Origin: REEB48 sp964355085
GTDB lineage: Bacteria; Patescibacteriota; Minisyncoccia; UBA6257; 02-FULL-45-10c
NCBI GenBank assembly: GCA_964355085.1
Contig: CAYHBW010000002.1
Span: 1-64,000, forward strand
DNA length: 64,000 bases
Reading direction: 5' to 3'
In this document: positions 23,950 to 32,557 of the stretch, piece after piece
Position numbering within the stretch: position 1 is the stretch's first letter
How the letters are laid out: each line of letters opens with the position of its first letter
The notes under the pieces: generated by a model
What the model was told of the DNA's origin: nothing
The model's database searches: none
The model's input: only the letters and a program-made list of their open reading frames with translations
Made by a program: the position numbers and the translations under genes

Positions 23950-25197
23950 ATGGACAATTTATTAAACAAATGCGGAAACTTTTTCAATATTTTGAATGTC
24001 GGACTTTATCGGAGCACATTAGACGGAAAGTTCATTGAGGTCAATCCGGCTCTGGTAAAGATATCCGGTCTGGAGTCTGCGGAAGAACTTTTGAAGCACA
24101 ATGTCATTGAAATATACCGCAATCCGGAAAATCGGAAAGAAATAGTTGAAAAAATTAAAAAAGAAGGATCTATAACCCTTTACTCTTTTCCGGCCAGAAA
24201 TTTCAAAGGTGAAAATATTCTGACAAATGTTTCCGTTATTTTTGACAAGGGAGGAAATGGAGTAGAGCCGCATTTGGATGGAGTCGTGCAGGACATTACG
24301 GAATTGGAAGAATCAAAAGATAAACTTTCTGAAATTCAGGAAAGATATCAGGACTTCATAAGAGATACTAATCTTGCAATTTTTATAAGTACGCCTGGAC
24401 CGGTCGGCAAGTTCATCGAAGCCAATGATGCGGCCATAAAGATGTTCGGAGCTGATTCAAGGGAGGATCTGCTGAATCGCAAGCCGAGCGACCTTTATGC
24501 GGATCCGGAAGCGAGAGGAATGGCGAGTGATGAGCTGGTAAAGAGCGGGTTCATAAGGAACAAGGAAATTGAACTGTTGAATTATAAGGGTAAAAAAATA
24601 TGGGTCGTCGTATCCGCTATATTGAAGAAAACAGATCAGGGTTCGCTTTTTTACGGGACATTTTTTGATATAACCGAAAGGAAGTTGATTGAAGAAAAAT
24701 TAAGAGCCAGCGAGATAGTTCTGAAAAAATCCCAGGAAGTGTCCATGGTTGGAAGTTGGACGTTGAATACATTGACCGGCAAAATCAGATGGTCTGATGA
24801 AGTTTTCCATATTTTCGGGGTTGAAATCCAGGAAAATGATCTGGATTTTGAATATTTCATGAAGTTCGTCCATCGAGACGATCTTGAGAAGATAAATGAT
24901 GAGCTGGAGAATATTTCGAAAGGAATGATTCCGGACCCGTTTGAATACAGGATAGTTCTCCAGGATAAATCAATTCGCAATATATATGCTGTTTCTTACG
25001 GAGAATCTTCTGCTGACGGTAAATTGCAAACCTTATCTGGGATTGTTCAGGATATCACTGACAGGAAGAGGGTTGAACTTGATCTTCTGGAAAAGATCAA
25101 TGAGTTGGAGCGAATTAACAGCTTAATGGTGAATCGGGAACTCAAGATGATTGAACTCAAAGAGGAGATAAGAAAATTGAGAGAGGAAAAATTATAA
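23950..25197 (+). CDS. Cytoplasmic triple-PAS protein with conserved C-terminal helix
   Basis: 415 residues. Three PAS domains: about 8-120 (ends VVQDITELEE), 130-250 (ends FFDITERKLIEE) and 258-375 (ends VQDITDRKRVE). No transmembrane segment and no output domain. The C-terminus is SLMVNRELKMIELKEEIRKL, the same helix motif as in the PAS proteins at 18705 and 20275. In histidine kinases this position would lead into the HisKA domain; here the protein ends. Presumed sensor or adaptor; ligand unknown. Confidence 0.82.
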   Translation: MDNLLNKCGNFFNILNVGLYRSTLDGKFIEVNPALVKISGLESAEELLKHNVIEIYRNPENRKEIVEKIKKEGSITLYSFPARNFKGENILTNVSVIFDKGGNGVEPHLDGVVQDITELEESKDKLSEIQERYQDFIRDTNLAIFISTPGPVGKFIEANDAAIKMFGADSREDLLNRKPSDLYADPEARGMASDELVKSGFIRNKEIELLNYKGKKIWVVVSAILKKTDQGSLFYGTFFDITERKLIEEKLRASEIVLKKSQEVSMVGSWTLNTLTGKIRWSDEVFHIFGVEIQENDLDFEYFMKFVHRDDLEKINDELENISKGMIPDPFEYRIVLQDKSIRNIYAVSYGESSADGKLQTLSGIVQDITDRKRVELDLLEKINELERINSLMVNRELKMIELKEEIRKLREEKL

Positions 25198-25216
25198 TTT
25201 TAAGGGACAAATTATT

Positions 25217-25357
25217 GTGAAACAGGTATTTCTGGGGATTTTGGCAATCGGAACGATAGCTTTTTCTTTCTTTATCGCCCGAGAGCAGATACTCTTCATT
25301 TTCAGGGAGATTTCCGCCGGCAGATACAGCGAAATCCAATTCAAAAAAATAAAATAG
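25217..25357 (+). CDS. Small membrane protein (46 residues, GTG start)
   Basis: GTG start with AAGGGA at 25202-25207 as ribosome binding site. One strongly hydrophobic helix (VFLGILAIGTIAFSFFIA) is followed by a basic, mixed tail ending FKKIK. It has no close homolog I recognise and is short, so support is modest, but the ribosome binding site and clean helix favour a real gene. Confidence 0.45.
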   Translation: MKQVFLGILAIGTIAFSFFIAREQILFIFREISAGRYSEIQFKKIK

Positions 25358-25409
25358 CCGGCATTTTAAAATAGGCGGCGAGGGGTTATAATTAATCTGA
25401 ATCAGGATT

Positions 25410-25613
25410 ATGAGAAAATTATATAAAAGCAAAGATAATAAGGTTCTTTCCGGGGTTTTTGGGGGCGTTGCGGAATATTTTGATATCGATCCGACCATTG
25501 TCCGGCTCGGATATATTTTATTGACAATTCTGACTCATGGAGCGCCGGGAGTAATCGGCTATATTTTAGCCACATTGGTAGTTCCTTCAGATCCATCAGA
25601 AATCAGAAAATAA
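25410..25613 (+). CDS. PspC domain protein
   Basis: 67 residues. N-terminal basic patch then VLSGVFGGVAEYFDIDPTIV and one or two membrane helices: the PspC domain (phage-shock-type membrane protein). Stand-alone PspC proteins are common in CPR and Gram-positive bacteria, where they are thought to respond to membrane stress. TATAAT (25387-25392) precedes the ATG by 17 bases. The MacA-like gene follows after 25 bases, so the group may react to envelope stress (inference). Confidence 0.9.
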   Translation: MRKLYKSKDNKVLSGVFGGVAEYFDIDPTIVRLGYILLTILTHGAPGVIGYILATLVVPSDPSEIRK

Positions 25614-25638
25614 TTTATCATCATACCGATTCAATGCC

Positions 25639-27189
25639 ATGAAAATACTGAATTTCATCCTAAAGCACTGGATTTTAAGCTCGGCGATTCTTTTGATCTT
25701 AGCGGCAGTTTCTTTTTATATCGCCGGCCGGAATTCTTCCTCTGTTTATAATACAGTCATCGCGGACCGCGGGAATATCCGGCAGGAAGTGAGCGTTACC
25801 GGGAAAATTAAACCTGTCAGCGCAGCAGATCTGGCATTTGAGAAAACCGGAAAAGTCAGCCGGATCTATGCGGAAGTCGGAGATAAGATTCCGGCCGGAA
25901 AGATTCTTGCCGAGTTGGATCGTAGTGAACTTCTGACCCAGCTGGCGGAGGCCCGTGCTAATTTTGAAGCGCAGGCCGCCAAGCTTACAGAATTGAGGAA
26001 CGGAACGCGTCCGGAAGAAATTCAGATCCAGGAAGTGAAAGTTTCTAACGCGGAAACGGCGCTTGCTGACGCCAGGCAATATCTTATCGATAAAATAAAT
26101 GAGTCTTATACGAAATCCGATGACGCGATCAGAAATACGGCTGATCAGTTTTTCAACAGCCCCCGCAGTTCCAATCCCCAGTTGAGCTTCAGTCCGTCCG
26201 ATGGGATTCTGAAGTCAAAACTGGAGAACGACCGGGCCAATCTGGAATCTCTGCTGGTAAGCTGGAACGACGGTCTCAAGGATCTGAATCTCGGTTCCGA
26301 TCTGAATTCTTTCGCTTCTTCTGCGAATTACAATCTCAATCAGGTCAAGGACTTCATGAAGAACGCGGCTTTGGTCGTAAATGTTCTTACTCCGAATTCC
26401 AATCTCACGCAGACAACGATCGATTCCTGGAAATCCGGAGTTTCCGCCGCCAGGACGGCCGTGAACACCGGTTTGGCGAATCTTTCCGCCGCCCTTGAGA
26501 AAATGCGATCAGCGCAGTCATCTTTGGATCTTGAAAAAAATCAGCTTCTTCTTAAAAAAGCCGGATCTACGCAGGAAACCATTTCCGCGCAGGAGGCCCA
26601 GATAAGCCAGGCCTCGGCGAAAGTTGAGAATATCCAGGCGCAGATAGAAAAGACTTTTTTGCGCTCGCCGGTATCCGGAACCGTAGTGAGGCAGGACGCG
26701 AAGGTGGGAGAGGTTGTTTCCGGAAATCTGAACGTCATTTCCGTAATTTCTGAAGACAATCTGAAAATTGAGGCGAATATCCCGGAAGTTGATATCGGAA
26801 AGATAAAAACCGGAGATCCGGCGACTGTCGCTTTGGATGCTTTTCCCGGAGAATATTTTTCCGGCAAGGTTTCCTATATTGATCCGGGGGAGACCGTAAT
26901 CGAGGGAGTTACCACCTACAAGGTCACCATGTATTTTGATTCGGAGGACGTCCGCATCCGTTCCGGCATGACCGCGGACATCGATATTCTGACTGCGGAA
27001 AAAAGCGATGTCATTGTCATACCGCAAAGAGCCGTCATAGTGAAAAACGGCGACCGATCGGTGTCCTTGCTTTCCGGTAAGACTGTCCGTGAAGTTTCAG
27101 TTGAAACAGGAATCAGGAGTTTTGAAGGCATGGTTGAGATAACAAGCGGATTGTCCGGCGGGGAAGAGGTGATTGTGTCGGTCAAATAA
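25639..27189 (+). CDS. MacA/HlyD-type periplasmic adaptor of an ABC exporter
   Basis: 516 residues. N-terminal membrane anchor (about 10-30), first lipoyl half with GKVSRIYAEVGDKIPAGKIL, a very long coiled-coil hairpin (about 90-330), second lipoyl half SPVSGTVVRQDAKVGEVV, a beta-barrel and a membrane-proximal domain (IPQRAVIVKNG). It matches the membrane fusion proteins that partner MacB. The hairpin insert around residues 140-290 is longer than usual and partly unstructured (NSPRSSNPQLSF). The ATPase and permease genes follow directly. Confidence 0.88.
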   Translation: MKILNFILKHWILSSAILLILAAVSFYIAGRNSSSVYNTVIADRGNIRQEVSVTGKIKPVSAADLAFEKTGKVSRIYAEVGDKIPAGKILAELDRSELLTQLAEARANFEAQAAKLTELRNGTRPEEIQIQEVKVSNAETALADARQYLIDKINESYTKSDDAIRNTADQFFNSPRSSNPQLSFSPSDGILKSKLENDRANLESLLVSWNDGLKDLNLGSDLNSFASSANYNLNQVKDFMKNAALVVNVLTPNSNLTQTTIDSWKSGVSAARTAVNTGLANLSAALEKMRSAQSSLDLEKNQLLLKKAGSTQETISAQEAQISQASAKVENIQAQIEKTFLRSPVSGTVVRQDAKVGEVVSGNLNVISVISEDNLKIEANIPEVDIGKIKTGDPATVALDAFPGEYFSGKVSYIDPGETVIEGVTTYKVTMYFDSEDVRIRSGMTADIDILTAEKSDVIVIPQRAVIVKNGDRSVSLLSGKTVREVSVETGIRSFEGMVEITSGLSGGEEVIVSVK

Positions 27190-27193
27190 AAAG

Positions 27194-27913
27194 ATGGCAT
27201 TAATAGAAATCCGGGGTCTCAAGAAAATTTATCAGGACGGCGATGCCCAGACTGTCGCATTGGGCGGACTTGATTTCAGCGTGGAAGAGGGGGAATTTTT
27301 GGCGATAATGGGTCCTTCCGGATCCGGCAAGTCCACGCTGATGCATATTCTCGGTTTTTTGGACGAACCGACTTCGGGCAATTATTTTTTGGACGGCAAG
27401 GATATAACCGAGTTCGATAAAGAGGAGATTGCGAGGATGCGCAATAAGCGGTTCGGTTTCATTTTCCAGTCTTTCAACCTTCTTCCCCGTACGACGGTGT
27501 TGGAGAACGTCAAACTACCGCTTATTTATTCCGGAATAGATGAAGGAAGTTGGGACGAGCTTGCAAAAGCGGCGATAGAGTCCGTCGGGATGTCGCACCG
27601 CATCAACCATGAGCCGTCCGAACTTTCCGGAGGGGAGAAGCAGAGAGTCGCCATCGCCCGCGCCCTGGTTACCGATCCCAAGATAATTTTTGCCGACGAG
27701 CCGACAGGAAATCTTGATTCGAAATCCGGTCAGGTGGTAATGGAAATAATCCAGAATCTGAATGAGAAGCAGGGTCGGACGGTTTTTCTCGTCACTCATG
27801 AGACTTATACGGCCGAGCACGCAAAAAGAATATTGCGTCTTCATGATGGGCTCATAATCAGCGACCAAAAGGTGAGTAATAACCACAGGCAGGCGAGTAA
27901 TTTCATAAAATGA
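27194..27913 (+). CDS. MacB/LolD-type ABC transporter ATPase
   Basis: 239 residues. Walker A GPSGSGKST, Q-loop FQSFNLLPR, signature LSGGEKQRVAIARAL, Walker B IIFADEPTGNLD and switch His in VTHE are all intact. It is of the MacB/LolD/FtsE type that drives mechanotransmission rather than substrate passage. The ATG at 27194 is used; an upstream GTG at 27173 would overlap the adaptor gene. The permease follows one base after the stop. Confidence 0.94.
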   Translation: MALIEIRGLKKIYQDGDAQTVALGGLDFSVEEGEFLAIMGPSGSGKSTLMHILGFLDEPTSGNYFLDGKDITEFDKEEIARMRNKRFGFIFQSFNLLPRTTVLENVKLPLIYSGIDEGSWDELAKAAIESVGMSHRINHEPSELSGGEKQRVAIARALVTDPKIIFADEPTGNLDSKSGQVVMEIIQNLNEKQGRTVFLVTHETYTAEHAKRILRLHDGLIISDQKVSNNHRQASNFIK

Positions 27914-27914
27914 C

Positions 27915-29159
27915 ATGTATCTGAAGTATGGAATAAAAATCGCAGTCCGCAGTCTGGCCGTGAACAAATCCCGGGCCTTTTTAACGATTCTTGGAATCGT
28001 GATCGGCATCACCGCAATCATGCTCATCATGTCGATCGGAGATGGAGCGGAAAATCTCATACTCGGACAGATCCAGGGAATGGGAGCGGACATGGTAGTC
28101 ATACGTCCGGGACAGGAACCTAAAGGACCCAGCGATATCGGCAGCACTCTTTTCGCGGATTCATTGCGAACTACGGACATCGCGCTTCTTAAGCGGAAGG
28201 AAAATGTCCCGCATCTTTCGAAGATCGCTCCGGCGGTGATAGTTCCGGGAAGCGTTTCCTACAAGAATGAAACTTATCGGCCGACGACTTTCGGCTGGTC
28301 TGCGGAATTCATGCAGGAGATATTCAAAGTTTATCCTTCGGAAGGATCTTTATTCACGCAGACTGATATCGACGCCAAGGCGAGCGTGGCGGTCATAGGA
28401 GACAAGGTCAAGCGGGAGCTTTTCGGATTGAGTAGCCCGATTGGAGAAAGCATCCGCATCAAAAATAAGAATTTCCGGGTTGTTGGCGTGTTGGAATCAA
28501 AAGGCCAGGTTTCCTTTTTCAATATGGACGATATGGTGGTTGTGCCGTACAGTTCGGCGCAGACATATCTTCTTGGAACGGATTATTATCACGAAGTCAT
28601 GGTTCTGGTGGATGAGTCGCAGTATGTGGATGAGACCATAAAAGATATCGAGAGGACTCTTCGGGATGCGCATGACATCGTTGATCCGTCCAAAGACGAT
28701 TTCTTCGTCGTTTCCCAGGCCGCCGCGCTCGATCAGATAAGCACGATTCTGAACGCTCTTACGATATTTTTGACTTCAGTTGTGGCGATTTCCCTGGTGG
28801 TCGGAGGCGTGGGCGTCATGAACATAATGCTCGTATCCGTGACCGAGCGGACGAGGGAAATCGGACTTCGGAAGGCGCTTGGGGCGACGGAGAAAGATAT
28901 CCGCAATCAGTTTCTTTTCGAGGCCATAATCCTGACCGGCACGGGCGGAATCATCGGAATAATATTGGGCGCTTTCCTTTCTTTTGTGGCGTCCATAGCC
29001 CTAACTGAATTCGCGGCGCTGGATTGGAAATTCACTTTTCCGATTTCCGCGGCGCTTCTCGGCATCGGGGTATCTGCCGGAGTAGGATTGCTTTTCGGAA
29101 TTTATCCGGCCAGCCAGGCCGCCAAAAAAAATCCAATAGAAGCTCTTCGTTACGAATAA
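27915..29159 (+). CDS. MacB-type ABC transporter permease (FtsX family)
   Basis: 414 residues. Layout of MacB: membrane helix near 20-45 (AFLTILGIVIGITAIMLI), a large MacB_PCD extracytoplasmic domain (about 45-260), then three helices of the FtsX domain with GGVGVMNIMLVSVTERTREI and the end PIEALRYE. With the adaptor and ATPase it forms a complete three-gene exporter. The substrate is not indicated; candidates in such organisms include peptides or lipid-linked material. Confidence 0.93.
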   Translation: MYLKYGIKIAVRSLAVNKSRAFLTILGIVIGITAIMLIMSIGDGAENLILGQIQGMGADMVVIRPGQEPKGPSDIGSTLFADSLRTTDIALLKRKENVPHLSKIAPAVIVPGSVSYKNETYRPTTFGWSAEFMQEIFKVYPSEGSLFTQTDIDAKASVAVIGDKVKRELFGLSSPIGESIRIKNKNFRVVGVLESKGQVSFFNMDDMVVVPYSSAQTYLLGTDYYHEVMVLVDESQYVDETIKDIERTLRDAHDIVDPSKDDFFVVSQAAALDQISTILNALTIFLTSVVAISLVVGGVGVMNIMLVSVTERTREIGLRKALGATEKDIRNQFLFEAIILTGTGGIIGIILGAFLSFVASIALTEFAALDWKFTFPISAALLGIGVSAGVGLLFGIYPASQAAKKNPIEALRYE

Positions 29160-29175
29160 AATTAAATCCGACTTG

Positions 29176-29206
29176 CCCCGTTAGATACGTAAGTTATCTA
29201 ATGGGG
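29176..29206 (+). terminator. Hairpin after the MacB operon, possible terminator
   Basis: 12-bp stem CCCCGTTAGATA/TATCTAATGGGG (one G-T wobble) around a seven-base loop. No T tract follows, so it may act as an mRNA end stabiliser instead. Confidence 0.4.
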
Positions 29207-29291
29207 TTGAGGCTCTGCGGTATGAGTAATTTTTTGCTATAATGATATGAAAGGCGGATGTCGGTCCGTCTAAATATAAATAATAATTAAA

Positions 29292-30146
29292 ATGAATTAC
29301 AAACTTATCGCCGCCTCGACGCTTCTGGTGCTTCAGGCGACAACCGCTTTCGGCGCTTTGGAGCCGTTGCCGGAATCTGGACTCACTCCGGACAGCCCGT
29401 TTTATTTCGTGAAGGCCTGGAGAGAGCAGATCCAGAGCTTCCTGACTTTCGGAGCGGAGAATAAAGCCAAGCAGTTCCTGCATCTGGCCGAAGTCCGTTT
29501 GGCAGAATATAAGAAAATGGCGGAAGCAGGAAAAGATGAATTATCCCAGAGAACATTGGATAAATTCAACGCGCATCTTGAAAGAGCGCTTGAGAAAATT
29601 TCCGAAGTGAAAAAAGAGAAAAAAGAATCCAAGGATTTGGAAGATCGGATTGAAAGAGCAAGATTGAGCCATGTCGATGTCCTGAAGGCGAATCTCGCAA
29701 AAGTTCCGGAGCAGGCGCGTAAGGGATTAGAAAGAGCTATCGAGAATTCTCAAAGAGCTCTGGATGTCGATAAAGCTGAAAAAGAACTTGAAGATGAAAG
29801 CGCTGATCCTGAAGGAGATGAAGTAACTTTCAAGCTCCTTGAAGGAAATGCATCCGGAATGTCCGGAGTCGCGATGCTTGAATCCGAAGGAACGAAAACA
29901 AAAGTCAAAGTCCGTCTTGTTGGCGCTCCGCGCGGAGTCGCTCAACCGGCGCATATCCATATCGGCGCTTGTCCGAATGTTGGTGCGGTGAGATATGCCC
30001 TGACGAATCTTATGGGTGGAAAGTCGGAGACTGTCCTGGATGTTTCCATAGAGACACTGAAAACAGAATTGCCGCTTGGTCTTAACGTCCATAAATCCGC
30101 CAACGAGGCAGGAGTTTATGTGGCTTGCGGAAATCTGGCTTTTTAA
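29292..30146 (+). CDS. Secreted DUF5667 protein with C-terminal CHRD-like domain
   Basis: 284 residues. Signal peptide (about 1-20), then a DUF5667 domain (about 27-135) starting LTPDSPFYFVKAWREQIQSF and made of charged helices. The C-terminal part (about 175-284) contains PAHIHIGACPNVGAVRYALT and VYVACGNL, resembling the CHRD domain of secreted proteins. TATAAT at 29238-29243 gives a leader of about 42 bases. A second DUF5667 protein at 54656 carries a Kazal domain instead, so DUF5667 seems to be a common stalk for different heads. Confidence 0.78.
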   Translation: MNYKLIAASTLLVLQATTAFGALEPLPESGLTPDSPFYFVKAWREQIQSFLTFGAENKAKQFLHLAEVRLAEYKKMAEAGKDELSQRTLDKFNAHLERALEKISEVKKEKKESKDLEDRIERARLSHVDVLKANLAKVPEQARKGLERAIENSQRALDVDKAEKELEDESADPEGDEVTFKLLEGNASGMSGVAMLESEGTKTKVKVRLVGAPRGVAQPAHIHIGACPNVGAVRYALTNLMGGKSETVLDVSIETLKTELPLGLNVHKSANEAGVYVACGNLAF

Positions 30147-30163
30147 GCTGGAGAGTTTTTTAG

Positions 30164-30189
30164 AAAAAAGCCCGTAAGGGCTTTTTTTT
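30164..30189 (+). terminator. Terminator of the DUF5667-CHRD gene
   Basis: Stem AAAAAAGCCC/GGGCTTTTTT, loop GTAA. Confidence 0.9.
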
Positions 30190-30193
30190 ACTC

Positions 30194-30221
30194 TGTCATT
30201 CCCGAGAAATCGGGAATCCAG
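30194..30221. repeat. REP-like unit TGTCAT...ATCCAG
   Basis: 28 bases: TGTCAT, hairpin TTCCCGA/TCGGGAA, then ATCCAG. The same frame occurs at 32558-32587 and twice at 59925-60008. Confidence 0.7.
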
Positions 30222-30227
30222 TAAAAT
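30222..30227 (+). promoter_or_regulatory. -10 box TAAAAT of dinB
   Basis: TAAAAT ends 5 bases before the ATG at 30233, directly after the REP-like unit. Confidence 0.5.
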
Positions 30228-30232
30228 GAATT

Positions 30233-31306
30233 ATGCGCATTATTGCTCACTTAGACATGGACGCCTTCTTCGCTTCAGTGGAAGAGCGGGAGAAGCCGCG
30301 GCTTAAGGGATTGCCAATCGTTGTCGGGGCGGATCCCGTCGAGGGTAAGGGGAGGGGCGTGGTTTCTACCGCCAATTATAAGGCGAGAGAGTATGGGATA
30401 AGATCGGCTATGCCGATATCCCAGGCCTGGCAATTATCGGAAAACGCGAAAAAATCCGGAAAACCGCCGGCGGTTTTCATCGGCGGAAATTTCAATATTT
30501 ACGGAAAGGTATCCGATGAAGTGATGGCGATTGTCCGCAAGCGCGTTCCGCATGTCGAGCAGGCAAGTGTCGATGAGGCATATCTGGATTTGAGTTTTAC
30601 CGGCTCATATGAAGAAGCGGAAAAGCTTTGCCTGAAAATAAAAAATGAAATCAAAAAGAAAGAAAAAGTGACCTGCTCGATCGGACTTGGTCCGAACAAA
30701 TTGATTGCAAAGATTGCCGTTGATATGAAAAAACCGGACGGCTTGACCGTTGTCCGGGAATCCGAAGCGGAAAAATTTCTTGAGCCGCTGGCAATCCGCA
30801 AGATTCCCGGAGTCGGACCGAAGGCCGAAGAAATTTTCCGGAAATTGAATATCAAAACCATAAAAGACGCGAAAAAACTTTCGCAGGGCGATTTGTATGA
30901 TCTGATGGGCGAGTGGGGATTGGAGTTGTATGAAAAATTGCGCGGACGGGATAGCGGCGAAATTATTGAAGAGCATGAGGTGAAATCAATCGGCGGACAG
31001 GAAACTTTTATGGAGGACACAAAAGATTTTTCTCAAATTAATGAGCGACTTGGAGCTCTTTGCGAAGACATTATTTCCCGTCTCAAAACCAGTGAATTCA
31101 AATCATATAAGGCCGTCGCTATTACCGTCCGATTTGATGATTTTGAAACAAAAACCCGCTCCCATACCCTGGTTGAATCTGCGGCTGACGGAAAAATACT
31201 TTACTTTGAAGCGCTGAAGCTGCTTTCTCCGTTTCTGGATAAGCGGGAAAATTCTAAGAATAAACTCATCCGCCTCATCGGTGTCCGAATAGAAAAACTG
31301 CTATAA
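30233..31306 (+). CDS. dinB: DNA polymerase IV (Y family)
   Basis: 357 residues, full length. Error-prone translesion polymerase. Catalytic motifs: HLDMDAFFASVE (first Asp), SVDEAYLDLS (second Asp-Glu pair), the CSIGLGPNKLIAKIA motif, the helix-hairpin-helix IPGVGPKAEEIFRKL, and an intact little-finger domain to the end. No canonical C-terminal beta-clamp peptide is obvious. It could belong to a damage response run by the LexA-like repressor at 33349, but no shared operator was found upstream. Confidence 0.95.
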   Translation: MRIIAHLDMDAFFASVEEREKPRLKGLPIVVGADPVEGKGRGVVSTANYKAREYGIRSAMPISQAWQLSENAKKSGKPPAVFIGGNFNIYGKVSDEVMAIVRKRVPHVEQASVDEAYLDLSFTGSYEEAEKLCLKIKNEIKKKEKVTCSIGLGPNKLIAKIAVDMKKPDGLTVVRESEAEKFLEPLAIRKIPGVGPKAEEIFRKLNIKTIKDAKKLSQGDLYDLMGEWGLELYEKLRGRDSGEIIEEHEVKSIGGQETFMEDTKDFSQINERLGALCEDIISRLKTSEFKSYKAVAITVRFDDFETKTRSHTLVESAADGKILYFEALKLLSPFLDKRENSKNKLIRLIGVRIEKLL

Positions 31307-31307
31307 T
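31302..31307 (+). promoter_or_regulatory. -10 box TATAAT of tspO
   Basis: TATAAT ends 6 bases before the ATG at 31314 and overlaps the dinB stop codon; leaderless-type spacing. Confidence 0.55.
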
Positions 31308-31313
31308 TCATAT

Positions 31314-31775
31314 ATGAAAATAAATTATCTGGTTATTCCGCTGATTACAATCTTCATTTCTGTTTTCGGAAACTGGCTAACTTCCGGAGGAATGGATTGG
31401 TATCGGACGATAAATCTTCCCGAGTGGACTCCGCCCGGCTCTTTCATCGGCGCAATGTGGACGGTAATTTATATCCTGACTGCGATTTCCGCCGTAATTG
31501 TCTGGAATACTTTTCCAAGAGATGGCAGATTTTCTGCGATTCTATGGTTGTTTCTCGCGAACGCTTTTTTGAATGTTCTTTGGAGCTATATTTTTTTCAA
31601 TCAGCATCTGATCGGTTGGGCGACTTTGGAAGCCGTACTGCTCGCATTGTCGGTATTCGGCCTTATTTTCCTGATCTGGCCGATTTCCAGAATTACGGCA
31701 TCGCTTTTATTCCTGTATGCCGGTTGGGCAAGTTTTGCGACCTATGTTTCTTATTCAGTCTGGTTATTGAACTGA
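31314..31775 (+). CDS. tspO: TspO/MBR (tryptophan-rich sensory protein) family
   Basis: 153 residues, five membrane helices. The motif WYRTINLPEWTPPGSFIGAMW and the Trp-rich helices (NVLWSYIFFN) are diagnostic. Bacterial TspO binds porphyrins and cholesterol-like ligands and is linked to stress and tetrapyrrole handling. Overlaps the acetyltransferase start by one base, so the two are co-translated. Confidence 0.93.
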   Translation: MKINYLVIPLITIFISVFGNWLTSGGMDWYRTINLPEWTPPGSFIGAMWTVIYILTAISAVIVWNTFPRDGRFSAILWLFLANAFLNVLWSYIFFNQHLIGWATLEAVLLALSVFGLIFLIWPISRITASLLFLYAGWASFATYVSYSVWLLN

Positions 31776-32239
31776 TGATTATCCGAAATGCGAAAAAATC
31801 TGATCTGGATGGAATAATGAAACTTCTTGAAGAGATGGTTATTTATCATAAAAAGCTGGACGGATACTATAAATCGTTTTCGAAATATTCCGGTTTGCGG
31901 GAAGAGGCCGAGTCCTGGCTTTCCAATAAAGATATGAAGGTTCTGGTCGCGGAAGATATGGGCGGACTTGTCGGTTACGCGCAGGTTAGTGTTGAAGATG
32001 CTCCGACCTATGCTTCTGTCAAAAAAATCGGAGCGGTTTACGACATGTTCATAAGCGAACCATACCGCCGCAAGGGGATTGCGGAGCAGATGTTTTCCGA
32101 AGTCATGGATTGGTTCAGTTCTAAAAAAATCAGACACATTGAATTGAGCGTTGATTCCCGGAATATTGCCGGCGTAAAATATTGGGAATCACTCGGATTT
32201 TTTCCGTATAAGTTCCGGATGCGTAAAGATTTGCAGTAA
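31775..32239 (+). CDS. GNAT family N-acetyltransferase
   Basis: 154 residues. The start MIIRNAKKSDLDGIMKLLEE and the acetyl-CoA motif MFISEPYRRKGIAEQMFSEV (R-R-x-G-I-A) followed by VDSRNIAGVKYWESLGF show a normal GNAT fold. Substrate unknown. The start codon overlaps the tspO stop (ATGA-type overlap). A longer frame running back to 31397 is open but antagonises the tspO gene and has no GNAT features, so it is not used. Confidence 0.9.
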   Translation: MIIRNAKKSDLDGIMKLLEEMVIYHKKLDGYYKSFSKYSGLREEAESWLSNKDMKVLVAEDMGGLVGYAQVSVEDAPTYASVKKIGAVYDMFISEPYRRKGIAEQMFSEVMDWFSSKKIRHIELSVDSRNIAGVKYWESLGFFPYKFRMRKDLQ

Positions 32240-32260
32240 TTATTAATATTACAAACCGCG

Positions 32261-32298
32261 TTACTCTACAATATGACGACCGTCATATTGTAGAGTAA
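32261..32298. repeat. Perfect 18-bp inverted repeat with 2-base loop
   Basis: Arms 32261-32278 and 32281-32298 are exact reverse complements; the centre is AC. It lies 21 bases after the acetyltransferase stop. No T tract follows, so a terminator role is doubtful; operator, mRNA-end hairpin or insertion scar are possible. Confidence 0.9.
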
Positions 32299-32457
32299 TG
32301 ATTTTTGGGTGAAATATCATATATTTTTGTAACAGATTTTCTGTGCTGCGTTATATTTAATCGAGAGAATCAAAAACTCATAACTTCTCCGGATATTTTC
32401 GCGCAAAATATTTCCGGAAAAGGGTCATAATATAAAGCAATCTCAATTCAGTCAGAA

Positions 32458-32505
32458 ATGGCAAAGAAAAAGATCAAATCTAAGGCTAAGCGGAAATCCC
32501 GTTAG
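32458..32505 (+). CDS. Possible 15-residue very basic peptide, or short ncRNA
   Basis: The frame reads MAKKKIKSKAKRKSR and stops, followed within 10 bases by a strong terminator. CATAAT at 32425-32430 could be the -10 box, giving a transcript of about 100 bases. No good Shine-Dalgarno is seen. The Lys/Arg content resembles tiny ribosome-associated proteins, but none is matched. It may instead be a small RNA whose reading frame is accidental. Confidence 0.35.
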   Translation: MAKKKIKSKAKRKSR

Positions 32506-32513
32506 TAATTTGT

Positions 32514-32543
32514 AAAATCCCCCGACGGCCGTCGGGGGATTTT
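32514..32543. terminator. Strong bidirectional-looking terminator
   Basis: Near-perfect palindrome: AAAATCCCCCGACG facing CGTCGGGGGATTTT with GC at the centre. Confidence 0.9.
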
Positions 32544-32557
32544 ATTTGGTGTATTTG

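Noticed and set aside
31397..31774. Upstream extension of the GNAT frame
   Set aside because: It overlaps tspO in another frame; the GNAT fold begins exactly at 31775.
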